64,000 nucleotides of DNA from Syngnathus acus. Taxonomy: Eukaryota; Chordata; Actinopteri; Syngnathiformes; Syngnathidae. A model generated the notes under the pieces. The model did not search any database and had not been told where the DNA came from. It saw only the letters and a list, made by a program, of their open reading frames with translations. The stretch is taken from NCBI RefSeq assembly GCF_901709675.1, contig NC_051091.1, positions 9,646,967 through 9,710,966 of the forward strand, in the 5' to 3' direction. Of the stretch, positions 10,446 through 24,480 are shown piece by piece. Both the position numbers and the translations under genes were made by a program. Within the stretch, counting starts at the first letter, position 1; each line of letters begins with the position of its first letter.

Positions 10446-10678
10446 TAACTCAGATATTTATTATTCCAAGCTTCACACAATCACTCATGACAAGAGTATT
10501 TACTTTTAAAATAGTGATTATATAGTAAGTGCATTAAAACTACAAAAATACGATCCACGACTAAGGAAATAAAGGGCGGGAAACAGGTTTTGGCTGATAC
10601 CATTATTTATCGTTGACATGTGGGTCATAGGAAAGGAAATGAAGTCCCCTTTAACTGTAAAAGTGTGCGACGGTTGAT

Positions 10679-10777
10679 GGAGATTAATGACGTGACCCAC
10701 ACTGCCTTCATGCTTTGGCAAAGTCAATAATTGGTCAGACTTGAGCCGCACGCTGCTTCTCAATCCTCCTGTAATCT
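10679..10777. promoter_or_regulatory. Possible CRX/OTX-type sites upstream of RH2
   Basis: GATTAA (inverse TTAATC) at about 10682 and TAATCT at 10772-10777 match the TAATC core bound by K50 homeodomain factors that drive photoreceptor genes. They lie roughly 35 to 130 bp upstream of the TATA box. Motif matches this short are frequent by chance. Confidence 0.3.
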
Positions 10778-10810
10778 AATTTGCCCAATTTGAGGATCAC
10801 CACAAGGAGG

Positions 10811-10816
10811 TATAAA
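10811..10816 (+). promoter_or_regulatory. TATA box of the RH2 gene
   Basis: TATAAA, within GGAGGTATAAAACAACACC, lies 119 bp upstream of the ATG, giving an expected transcription start near 10840 and a 5' UTR of about 90 nt. Confidence 0.7.
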
Positions 10817-10929
10817 ACAACACCCGGGGCGACATAAGCCGCTAGAGTGGAGTTTGGCTTTCGACACAGATTGCGACGACACTCTTTCCGAGTTTGGACG
10901 GACCGAAGCTCCCTCTAACCACCTTAACT

Positions 10930-12477
10930 ATGGGTTGGGAAGGAAACTTTGAGCCGAATGGCACAGAGGGCAAAAACTTCTACATCCCCATGTCCAACAG
11001 GACTGGGATTGTTAGGAGTCCCTTTGAATATCAGCAGTATTACATGGTGGACCCCATTTGGTATAGGATGCTGGCTTGTTACATGCTCTTCCTGATCTGC
11101 GGTGGAGCCCCCATCAATGCGCTGACATTGTTTGTCACGGCTCAGAACAAGAAACTTCAGACACCTCTCAATTACATCCTGGTCAACTTGGCTGTGGCTG
11201 GTCTCATCATGTGCGCCTTCGGGTTCACCATCACAATCACATCGGCTGTTAACGGCTACTTCATCTTGGGAGCCACCTTCTGCGCAATCGAGGGATTCAT
11301 GGCCACGCTCGGAGGTAAGAGCGTGAATGAAGCGGTGGTAAAAGATCAATTCCTAAGCAAATTGTCCTGCAGGTGAAGTTGCGCTCTGGTCTCTGGTGGT
11401 GTTGGCCGTGGAGCGATACATTGTCGTCTGCAAACCTATGGGAAGCTTCAAGTTCAGCGGCACCCACGCTGGAATTGGAGTTTTGTTCACCTGGATCATG
11501 GCTCTTGCATGTGCCGCACCCCCACTCTTTGGATGGTCCAGGTAAACCTTTTTTTTTTTTTTTTTAAAATAAATAAATCCAATTTATGCCAGCCCAGTCA
11601 AAAGGCATCTAAAGGTTGGTGAAGGTCAACAGGCGGGCTACACCCCAGCCTGATATTTTGTTGTGATATTCTAGAGCCCTTAATAAATCTTGCATGTTTC
11701 TGAGCTGTAGAAAACAAAAAATGAGAATGTGAAACTCCACCCAGATTGTCTAAGTAACCTTCTTGCAGCGCTAACCTCAAGATGACCCCTTAGCAACAAT
11801 ACGTTGACTTCTCCACAGATACCTCCCCGAGGGCATGCAGTGCTCCTGCGGACCCGACTACTACACTCTGGCTCCAGGCTTCAACAACGAATCCTACGTC
11901 ATCTACATGTTTGTGGTCCACTTCTTCGTTCCCGTCTTCCTTATTTTCTTCACTTACGGCAGCCTTGTGCTAACAGTCAAAGCTGTAAGTAGCGTGACGC
12001 ACTTAATCACCCATCTGTCGCTCCTTGTTGAATTTAAATCTTGAACGGCTTCTACGTTTTGCTTTAAGGCTGCAGCCCAGCAGCAGGACTCTGCTTCCAC
12101 CCAAAAAGCTGAGAAGGAAGTGACACGTATGTGCGTCCTGATGGTCTTTGGCTTCCTGATCGCTTGGACCCCATATGCCACCTTCGCTGGCTGGATCTTC
12201 ATGAACAAGGGAGCTTATTTCTCTCCTCTGACTGCTGCTCTCCCCGCCTTCTTTGCAAAGAGCTCTGCTCTGTACAACCCGGTCATCTATGTGCTGATGA
12301 ACAAACAGGTTGGTGCAGCAGATGGTGTTTTTACATCTTCACTTCATTCCTGAACTCTTCTTTTTCTTTCCCTTCCAGTTCCGTAACTGCATGCTGAGCA
12401 CTATTGGGATGGGCGGCATGGTGGAGGATGAGACTTCAGTGTCCACCAGCAAGACAGAAGTGTCTTCTGTGTCTTAA
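10930..12477 (+). CDS. rh2: Green-sensitive cone opsin RH2, complete five-exon gene
   Basis: Exons at 10930-11314, 11373-11541, 11819-11984, 12069-12308 and 12379-12477 join in phase at GT-AG introns and give 352 residues, the usual RH2 size and exon pattern. The protein is a retinal-binding seven-helix receptor of cone outer segments. Numbering is bovine plus 8. Visible landmarks are N-glycosylation sites near residues 10 and 23, disulfide cysteines 118 and 195, counterion E121 (bovine 113), E130 (bovine 122), ERY at 142-144, W273, the Schiff-base lysine K304 (bovine 296) in [14 protein letters not shown], and a Ser/Thr-rich tail ending [11 protein letters not shown] at bovine site 122 and A at 292 are residues associated with green-shifted, not blue-shifted, RH2 pigments; the actual peak cannot be read from sequence alone. 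The tail is the short teleost form and lacks the double cysteine of rhodopsin. The ATG at 10930 is preferred because it gives the family N-terminus [15 protein letters not shown]; no in-frame ATG lies just upstream. Confidence 0.97.
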
Positions 12478-12961
12478 ATATAATGACACCTCAAATTCTA
12501 TGGACGTTTTCCTCATTGATTTGGAAACCATCTCATGAAAAAAACAAAAAAAAAAACATCCTGGACTTTTGCCAAATGGAATTACGGAAAATGAATGGAC
12601 ACACAAACAAATATCAACCCATCTGTCAATATGTATATAAAAAGAAAACGGTACAAGAGAGATCCCAGAATGCTACAGAAGTTGCGCATGGTGTTGTCCG
12701 TCTGTGTGTGCACATCAGTGTGCGAGTGTGAATGAACTGTGACGACACAACACAGAGTATGACGGCACTCCGAAACGCTCGACTATCAAGTTGGAACCCG
12801 CTGCGGCACGGCAACACTGGGCCCATGTGCAATCATATGCGAGGTTATTTTCATGGCATTATGTGATGGTTCATTGGGCTGTTTCAATGTGACTGTTTTT
12901 ATGTATACTATTTCGCAAAAAAAAAAAGAAGAAAAAAAAAACATAGGCTGAAGTAAATAAA
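12478..12961 (+). other. RH2 3' untranslated region with polyadenylation signal
   Basis: After the TAA at 12475-12477 the sequence is non-coding and A-rich. AATAAA at 12956-12961 is the best polyadenylation signal, giving a 3' UTR of about 0.5 kb. Confidence 0.6.
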
Positions 12962-15900
12962 TACATGCATGAAAACATTTGTGTGTACTCTTGATTTGGA
13001 TATGTTTCTTTTTATTCTAGCAGAAACATGGGATTCCATTGAGGATTAGATTCTTTGCTGTTCAGACATCTGAAATAATCTCAGTTCCGCCAAAGGGTAG
13101 TCGTGACTGCCAACTTGACAGCTGCTGACCCTATCAAATGGTTAATCACAGACTCCTTAAATCGCAATGGTAGGTCAATAGTGTGCCAATCCAATGTGTG
13201 TCAACGGACTCAAGTAATCTGTTGGGAATCCTCGAATGAACGCATTCCGGAAATGGATGCTAAAACAATTCAAAATCAACAGATTGGCTTGAAATTAAAT
13301 GAGCAACTGTCATGGTGGTGTTGCTTTCTTTTCATTGGCTGAAAGAATCAATGAATTTATTTTTGAATGTTTAAAAAGAAAAACAAATAAATAAAACAGT
13401 TTACAAAAAAGCTAATACATATTCAGAAAAAGGAGTAGGAACAAGTATAATTATTTTTTTAAATTCCAAACCCTTTGTAATTTATATAACACTAAATAAT
13501 TTGTAATTTTGCATTGAAATATAAAAATATAATTCATTTGATATACTTTATAATCTCATCCTCATCAGCATATAATCAACCACATTAATACAAAATGATA
13601 AATTCAGTTTTACAATTTTCTTGTACCTACATCTGAGTCCCAGCTGCACAGTGCCTTCTTTTTTTTTTTTTTTTTTTTTTTAAACCAGTTCAGAAATGAC
13701 TTTGTTTACTTCCTTTTAAAAGGATTCATTTGTGTACTTTGTTTTACGTCCACCTCCATTCAAAACGATTTGCTGTTTTGTTTGGGCAGAACTTCAATGG
13801 ACTCGCTGTATCAAACATTCTATAGATAATAATAAAGATGATTATTTTTCTGGTATTATTGGTATTATTATTGTTGATAATGGCTTTAGATGTCAGTGGG
13901 TAGAAGTGCAATGCGGCATGCAGCGTAATGCTATACTGCTCTCTGCAGGCAGTACTTAGTACCACTGGACCATTTTAGAGCATTTTTCATCAAACAGTTA
14001 AATATCCATATATACATATATTTGAGATTTTAGCCGGGGTTTTTTTTATAAATAAAATACACTCGTAACAAATGCGACACACAAGCGTGTAACTCAACTA
14101 GGACACAAAAATCAGTGTGATATCCATGTCATGATGTACCCCTTTATTTCCTTCACACATACTGATTGTAATTGTCAAGATGAGAGCACATGCACTGTAA
14201 TTTAGTCGTGCAGGCAGGCGGCCCCGGACACCTGCATGCCATTTGCATTTGTGTGAGGGGCAGCACCCGCAGAGAGGAGCCTCACTTCTCCCCGCCATTT
14301 AATTACTTGGACCAGTTAAAGGACCGCTTGCAAACTGAGGTCTTAATAATAAAGTGGGTTTAATTCCAGGCTGATGTTCACTGTGAACAACAGCCTTGGA
14401 TGGATGGAGATCACTGATTAGCTTTGGACATTTTTGAGGCTCTAGTCAACATAAAATGCACTTATGGTGATATCATTTTCTCGAATTTAGACAATACAAT
14501 TCATCATCTAGTTTGCAAAAATAAAGACATATTGGATTTGTTTTGGTTTTAATGAGCCTCAATAAAAATCATGCAGCAGGGGCAGATCCAGCTCGCAATC
14601 TTGAAGTACATTTCCTCAAAATCCTCTGATCTGTTTCCCAATGACAATAAGCAGTGTTGACTTTATGCAACACTCATGAAGCTGGGCTATTCAAACAGCA
14701 GCACCTTGTTCGTTTACTTTACAGATGACCAGTAAGGGCCTTAGGCACAACATTTATAATTGAAATCGAATCTCTTCTTTGTCTTGCCTTTGACAAAACA
14801 AAAATAAAGTCGTTAGTGTGACTTTTAGGTATTAGATTAATTGTCTAAATGGGATGAAACAGCCACTGGGAGGGATTATCCCACTGGCCTTTGCAAAGGA
14901 GATAATCAAGGTACGCTGCATGACGCACTCTTTAATGTTCTCCACATGAAGTTTTATTCATTTAGCATTCCCTCTTTTGCTTTCTGCCTGATGACATTTT
15001 TAATTCATTTTTTCATGGGTACAGTCAAGCACAAAATTATTCATACCAATTTTGGGCGTGACTCTTATCTAGTCTGTGTGCAACAAAGATAGGCCAACAG
15101 TCAAGCCCCAAATTATTGAGACCAATTTTAATTTGGCTTTACATTGTGGGCAGCCCAAGTCACACCTTTGCAATAATCATGACTAAGGCAGATTGCTTAC
15201 AAAGCACATACTAAAAATTTTAGATCTTTAAGTCCAGCTCATACAAACGGGAGCATTTTCTTTTTTTAATGAAAGACTGATTTCAAAATGCTTTAGGATT
15301 TTAGCAGTGTTTGGTATCAGTATTCAACATTTGGAGTTTTGGCTTCAAATAAAAATCCAATCAAGCCAATATTGCAACATTCAATTACACTGAACCAGAC
15401 TTTATTGAAAATGAAGCTTTTTGCAAGTGGACAAAAGCACAGTGATTACAATCTTGGGGAAATGCAACAATAAAGAAAACAACTGCACGTTCTTTCTAGC
15501 AAGATAAATAAAAAGAAGATCAATTGTCTGTAATACTGAGTGCTGCTCGAAATCTTTTTGAATTCTGTAGTGGGGATCTTGGAAAAGGTTTCCTTCTGCA
15601 AAGAATTGAGAAGCAATCAAATCTTGCAATATTTTATACAAAGACACTCAAATTTAAACGTAGTAGCAACAATATCTATACGATTGTATTCGTGGAGGTT
15701 TTGCGCAATACGAGTAACAAAGTGCTTGAACACAAAATAACGTTTGCTCTATTATTTATTCCTCAATATATTTGTTATACAGCTATTGAAATTATTAATG
15801 ACGATATTTTCATACCAGCGATATATAACGAAGAATTAGTGAACAACAGCTGAACTACGTACATTATCTGACCCATAGTACCACCACGTACATTTCACAC

Positions 15901-16027
15901 TTATTCAGACCTCATTTTGTTTGGATTGAAATGATGTGGTGAGATGACATCAAAAATGTAAGATGTATGAAACAAACATGTTAGCGATAAAATAAACATA
16001 AGGCAAAATTAAAAAAAATAAAATAAA
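12962..16027. other. Intergenic stretch between RH2 and synpr
   Basis: No exon is supportable. The sequence is AT-rich with poly-T near 13660-13681. Diverged repeats share ACAGTCAAGC and AAATTATT near 15022 and 15099. A related repeat body probably lies at about 15350-15500. Part of this region must be the synpr 3' UTR (minus strand), whose end I could not fix. Confidence 0.5.
15022..15126. repeat. Diverged repeat ends sharing ACAGTCAAGCNC-AAATTATT
   Basis: Two similar blocks, ACAGTCAAGCACAAAATTAT at 15022 and ACAGTCAAGCCCCAAATTAT at 15099, each run into ACCAATTTT. They look like ends of a decayed DNA transposon with AAATTATTCATAC-type termini common in fish. The family is not certain. Confidence 0.4.
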
Positions 16028-18814
<2,787 letters not shown>

Positions 18815-21800
18815 TTAAAAATCCCAGAAGTGTGTGGCCCAAGTCCACTCGGTGTCTGCAGCGTTTGTCATCAGGCTGGGATGTGGATAATATGAGGAGA
18901 GGATCCAGCGGAGGGGAGGGCTCACATGAGGTACACTAACTTCCCAAAGGAGGAGTCAGATATATTTCGGATGCGTATTCATTTAAATGAAGCCATATTG
19001 CCAGCATAGTGAACTCAGCAGAATTTTTCAACAATCAGTTTCTTTAAAAATCATTTTTTGTTATCTCTCAGTTGCAAGTTATCAAGGCCTAAAATTGTGA
19101 ATTTGTTTGGGGGGTGGCAAAAATTGGCATTGAGGAGGCTCAGACTAGCATGCAACAATTTTATAGACTGGCTTGATACTTTTTATATGATAGCTTTCCT
19201 CTTGATATAAAAAAAAACGAGTGTTCAAATCAAAGAATACAATGTACAGTAAACTGGTACAGAAAAATGAATTATGTCGCCCCCTTCTGGTTCTAAATGG
19301 GCGTTACATGTTTAGCTGATATATTTTGAATCCCCATTGCTGCTTGTGTAACTTGAACTGAATTTAAAAGCTAAGAAAGATGGCAGCCTTATTATTTAAA
19401 GCTGCAATTAATAAATACAATAAATGTATTGATATTAGTTGAAATTGTACAAAGAGAAATGCTGATAATAATAAAGTTTCGGTATGTACGGGCTCCTAAT
19501 AATTAAATAAATAAAATAATAACTTAAATGTAAATGCTGAAATGTAATTTCAAAAATATTTCCCTTTGTTAGCTATCATGATAGAGCTGATCCAAAAGAG
19601 GGCAGCACCTTATCATATATTTGAGCCCTTCTGAAGTACTGAACAATTTTTCATCCCAGAATGCATGTGACAATTGTGACCTCTTGAAGTAACAATTTCT
19701 TCATTTTTAATGAACTCACCGATGGTTGCACTCTGCAATGAGTTTCCTGATGCATCAAGAATTGGAGGAGGGTATGAGGACTTCTGCCATGGTAAAGTGG
19801 CGAGGCTTCATCCCCTCGTTGCATTATTAATGAATCTCTTTCTGGCATCATCTTTCTGCTCCTGCCTGAAAACTGGGAGAGGAAAGAGACAAGCATAAAT
19901 CTCTCTTTCTCTCTCTCTCGTTACAGATTCCAACAAATCTAAGCTGCATTTCCTGCAGGTGCGTGCTACGTGTGTAGTTTAAAGCTTCGTCTACGAACTT
20001 AATCTAAAAAAGCAATATTGAAGATGGGTGGAAAACGTTCGAGCTACCTTTTGAAGCAAAATGTGGAGGACTCTGTTATGTAGAAGGATTTGTGTGGAAA
20101 ATGAGCTCCTCCTTGCACCAACAAGCCAATTACTGCTGTTGAAGGCACTGCAGTCAAGCCTACACGGATGCACGCATGTGAGTTTTGCCAGAGTGTGTCG
20201 TCATGTTGCTCTCTGAGAACTGCAAGGAGCTGCAACACTGACCCTATTCCATCAATCTCACATTAAAAAAAAAAGCAGCATTTAAATATTTCAAAAAGCT
20301 CCTCCTGTGAAGCTCTGAGCCGCACTGTTTGACCGTGTGTGTGCGTGCGCATGCGCCTGGCTGCACTTCAGCTTCAATATATAAATGCGGGACGGCCCAC
20401 AATTTTTAATCGGGGCTTCTCAGAGGGCGTAACCTGGCAAGAGTCAGATTGATTCGCGAGTTCTTCACAGTATCTGGACCGCTCCACTAGGATCTGCTCG
20501 GGAGATGCAGGACTATTTAGTACAAGGTGATTGTGCGTTGTGGCAACTTGCAAACTTTTGCTTGGACCAATCACGCCAACGTAAATCTTAACCAGGAAGT
20601 TTAAAAAACCTGCACCCCTCTTTTCCAGCTAACACCCCATAAAGCACCTCTCTCTGCCCTTCTGAAACTGTGAGTAACTCTGCGAGAACAGAATAAATTC
20701 AGGCGTCCATGCATTTGTCCACTGGTGTCGCCATAATCGTTTTTTGTTTGTTTTGTTGCGGCCACATATCCCGCCCCCCAAAACATTGTTGCATTGTTAC
20801 ATTATAACTGCAAGATCCTATTGGTGCATTTTTTTCCACAAATATCCACATTCTCAAAATCTTATTACTGAGGTACTGTCTGGCCTGCATATTTTCCCAA
20901 ATCTGCAAAAAAATATTGGGCCCAGTCATGTAGTTTAGGGCACTATAAGACAAGGTGTAAGTGCAACTACCACCATCTAGTGGTGAATGTTGTCACTGCA
21001 ATTTAAAGCTACAATCGATATATATTTGCATATTTAGCACCCACAAATTCACATGTTCACCGATCCTCTCCTTTGTTCAAAAATATTTTTAGTTTTTCAT
21101 TTTTTGGGTGGGGGACTTTTGTCTCCAATTACCAGTGTTGTATGTGTGCGTCTAGAACAGTGAGAACATTTTGCCTCGCCCCCTTGCACAACTTCAAACA
21201 GCATTACAGGCTCCATGAATCAACAAAGACCATTTCAGAGCTCTCTCTCCTATGCTCTCAATCAATTAAAAAAATGCTCAGTGTGGAAAAAAAAGCCGTC
21301 TGAGGCAAGTCATGAATATATAAATGTGCAGTTATTGTGTGATATTTCATTCCTGCCGCAGTGTCTGCCGTGTCACGTATGTATACCGCCTGTGTCAAAG
21401 CTCCAAGGACGTCAGCACATCAATGCACAAAATTCAACCGATCCAGTCATTTGTTGCTTTGATTAATTCACTATACTTGTTCATTTATCTCTTTTGGGAT
21501 AAAATCACTCAGAGAGACTGAAAGATGCAAAAGCCAGGCAAGTCTCTGCGACGATTATTAATAATTGATTTATAGCGTAGGGGTGAAGGAAAGTTCAAGT
21601 CTTTGATATGGTCTTGGCCCATTAATATTTGCGCAAATCTCAAGAAGCAGCCAATTTATTATCCCTTTTAATCTTTGCTGCCACAGTGTTTTTTTACCAT
21701 CTGGCACATGTGCTGTATCTGGAAGACCCACCCAGCATTAAATAATTCTCCTATTTGTAAAATTGAAGTGCCTTCTCCTCTTCAAAAGATCTGAACCCGT

Positions 21801-23500
21801 GATGACTCACTGCTTAAATACAAAAAAACCTAATAAATAGATCTCGGCATAATTGTCCGTAAGCCTTTGAGTGCCACGGAAGTGTAACTCTTCCTCTCCG
21901 GCAAAACTGTGTTGTTGTCCTACAATAAAGTACATCAACATTTAATGTGTATACACACTCTCGTTAACTCATAGGCGCTGGACTGAGAACATCGGTTAAT
22001 TATTCATGTTTAAAAGGTTTGGAGAATGCCACATATCCCCGTGGTACTCCAATAGTGTGCAGTCACATAAGACCAAAGGGGATTAGTCTCATCCTACAGG
22101 AAAAGTCAATTTATGAAGGTCTATAAAGCACAGATTGGCAGCTAAAGTAAGAGCAGCGGAAGTGTCTTGAAAGTGCCGTTAGCTCTGGGGAATCCACTGG
22201 TCAGATGTGGAGCAGCAGTCAGCCAGTCCAGCTGTCACCTTCACTTTAGTCTCAACGGAGAAGTGCGACGGTCTTTGGTGCCTGCTGAGTTTGCACTTAA
22301 GTCTGAGATCTTTATCAACTTGAATGGTATCATTGTACAAAAAGATGGAAAGTTTTGTATTGTCAGTTATGGCTCAATCCCAATACCACCCCTTACGTCT
22401 CGTCCCTTCCCCCGAGGCTCTAAGTGATGACATCAAGAGTCTAGTACGTTCTCAATTCCCGGGGGGATTTTTATTCTTTTTAAGCCTTTGTCTTCGTCTC
22501 TCCAAAGAAGAATTAGGGGAAGGGGTGAAACAAAGGTTTATAGGGTTAAATAGGATTTTGCCTGTGTCAGCAGATTCTTAAGTGGTTCCTTTACTTAAAG
22601 TAGAAAGAGCGAAATAGATTGTTCTAGTCACACCAATCAATTATAGTCACTTTGTTTTGGATTTGTATTAATTAAACGATTCATCAATAAAAACGTCTAA
22701 AATTCATTTTTTTTCCCCATTTTTGTTCAAGATGCAACATATCACCGACATCAAACAAAAGGGAAAGTCAACCCCCTTGTAAGATGTTCTGTGCAGCCCA
22801 ACTAGTGGAAACATAGTGTTTCGATAAATATTTTATGGAATATGAATTAAAATCTACCTGTATATATATTTTTTTTTTATTATTTAACTCCAAGCTTTGT
22901 TTGCCTCCAAATTGTACCACTTTTGTGGCATTGACTTAGGCGGCTCCACTGTAATGCTCCCCATTCATGTGCTTTCCACCATAGGGAGAGCGGTTGTGCA
23001 TTACTGTCATCTTAACTCACGCAGGCTGACACATTGTCACTTTAATCATATCATCCGGGCCGCGGGTCGTGTCAGGAAGCAAGACAGTGAAGGTGCGACA
23101 GGTTTTTTTGCTGCGCTCCTGCTTCGTTGTGTATTTGTCTCTACAGAAATAAGATCATCCTGCGTTGGCTCATCTTCAGCTGAATCACAATGTTTCAGTT
23201 GTGTGACATCAGCATACAAGCCCTCAGGTCTGAATCTGTGCAATAGCAAACATTGGCATATAACCAAATATTTTTATAATCTTTATGGCACTGCATGTTT
23301 ATATGAGGCGTAACTTTTCACCCACCGCAACAAATAAATATACAAACAAATAAAATATGTGCGGCATGTGTGGCTGTGTTAGGATTCAATTTTCTGTCAA
23401 GGGATGTCAGGCAAGGAACTAAAACAGTTTTCCCCCATCTGAGCTTTTTTTTTTTTTTTTTTTAATGGCTTCGCTCCTGCTCTCTAAATAGGTCTCAGTA
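18815..23500. other. Divergent intergenic region between synpr and cadps
   Basis: The interval separates the synpr 5' exon (minus) from the cadps promoter (plus). No exon, tRNA or long repeat could be recognised. A short CT run lies near 19902-19918. Regulatory elements for both neuronal genes would be expected here, but none can be named from sequence. Confidence 0.5.
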
Positions 23501-23579
23501 TTTACTGCTGCCACGCATGCAGTGCTTGCTCTGACTGCTCTCTAACCGGCCTCATCATCAAAGCATTTCCTGCACGGCA

Positions 23580-24480
23580 GCCATTTTAGGTGTACCGCTG
23601 CTGCCCCCAGGAAGCCGAGACGCGCATCCTTCCCCGCTCTCCGTTCAGGACCGGGGACAGATTTGCAATGCGCCTGCGCGGAGTGGAACGCGTGGAAGCA
23701 CATCGCCTGCTTTCTTTTCTCTCTGAGCCCTCCCTCACCACGCTCCTTCCCCCTCGTTTGTGCCCCTCCCCTGCCTCCCCCTCGCATCCGCAGCAGGGAC
23801 TGGCCAATAAAAGAGAGAAAACACGTAAGCATCGACGCGGGCTCGGCGCAAACGGAGGATGCTCAGTGGGAAGCGGCAATCATCTCTCAGCACCGCTCGC
23901 ACCGCTCGCACCGCTCACTTCTCCCCAAGCCGCCGAGCGCAACCTGGGCCTCTCCACTGACCCGACCCCGACTCTCATCCACACTGCGGCCGCACTCGAG
24001 GTGAGGAGGGCGGGGGGACCTAATTTGGAAGGTCAGGCTCCTTAGTAGGAAGGTCATCGCCTCAAGAGCAAGATGTTGGATCCGTCGTCCAGCGAGGAGG
24101 AGTCTGACGGGATAGTGGAGGAGGAGAGCAAGGAAGTGATGGCCCCCCAGGCCCGCATCTCCCCGAGCAGGACCAGCGAGAGCTCCGGCGGACTGGCGCC
24201 CAGCAGCGGCCGCAGCAGCGCCAGGCCGACCAGCCCGAGCCCATCGGCCGCCAGCGAAGAGAAGGACGACCTGGAGAAGCTGCAGCGAGAGGAAGAGGAG
24301 CGCAAGAAGAAACTGCAGCTCTATGTGTTTGTCATGCGATGCATCGCGTATCCATTCAACGCCAAGCAGCCCACAGACATGGCGAGGCGACAACAGAAGG
24401 TAAGCGCACCCCCACGCCGCCACCCCCGCCCCTTTCTCTTTTCTCTTCTTCCCCCTATTCCCTTTCCTCCTCGGTGCAAG
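23580..24480. promoter_or_regulatory. CpG-rich promoter region of cadps
   Basis: GC and CpG density rise sharply here against AT-rich flanks. A CCAAT box (GGCCAATAAAAG) lies at 23804-23808, about 265 bp upstream of the ATG, and no convincing TATA box is seen. The 5' UTR holds three tandem CACCGCTCG units at about 23890-23916. The island continues through exon 1 into the start of intron 1, as is usual for broadly neuronal CpG-island promoters. Confidence 0.6.
24073..24399 (+). CDS. cadps: cadps exon 1 (start codon)
   Basis: 109 codons, ending phase 0 before GTAAGC. It encodes the acidic, Ser/Pro-rich N-terminus, a charged ERL-type helix ([19 protein letters not shown]) and the start of the conserved region. 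Codons are very GC-rich because the exon lies in the CpG island. Confidence 0.95.

Noticed and set aside
10894-10929. Twelve-codon N-terminal extension of RH2
   Set aside because: The upstream codon at 10894 is TTG, not ATG. The family N-terminus begins at the ATG at 10930.
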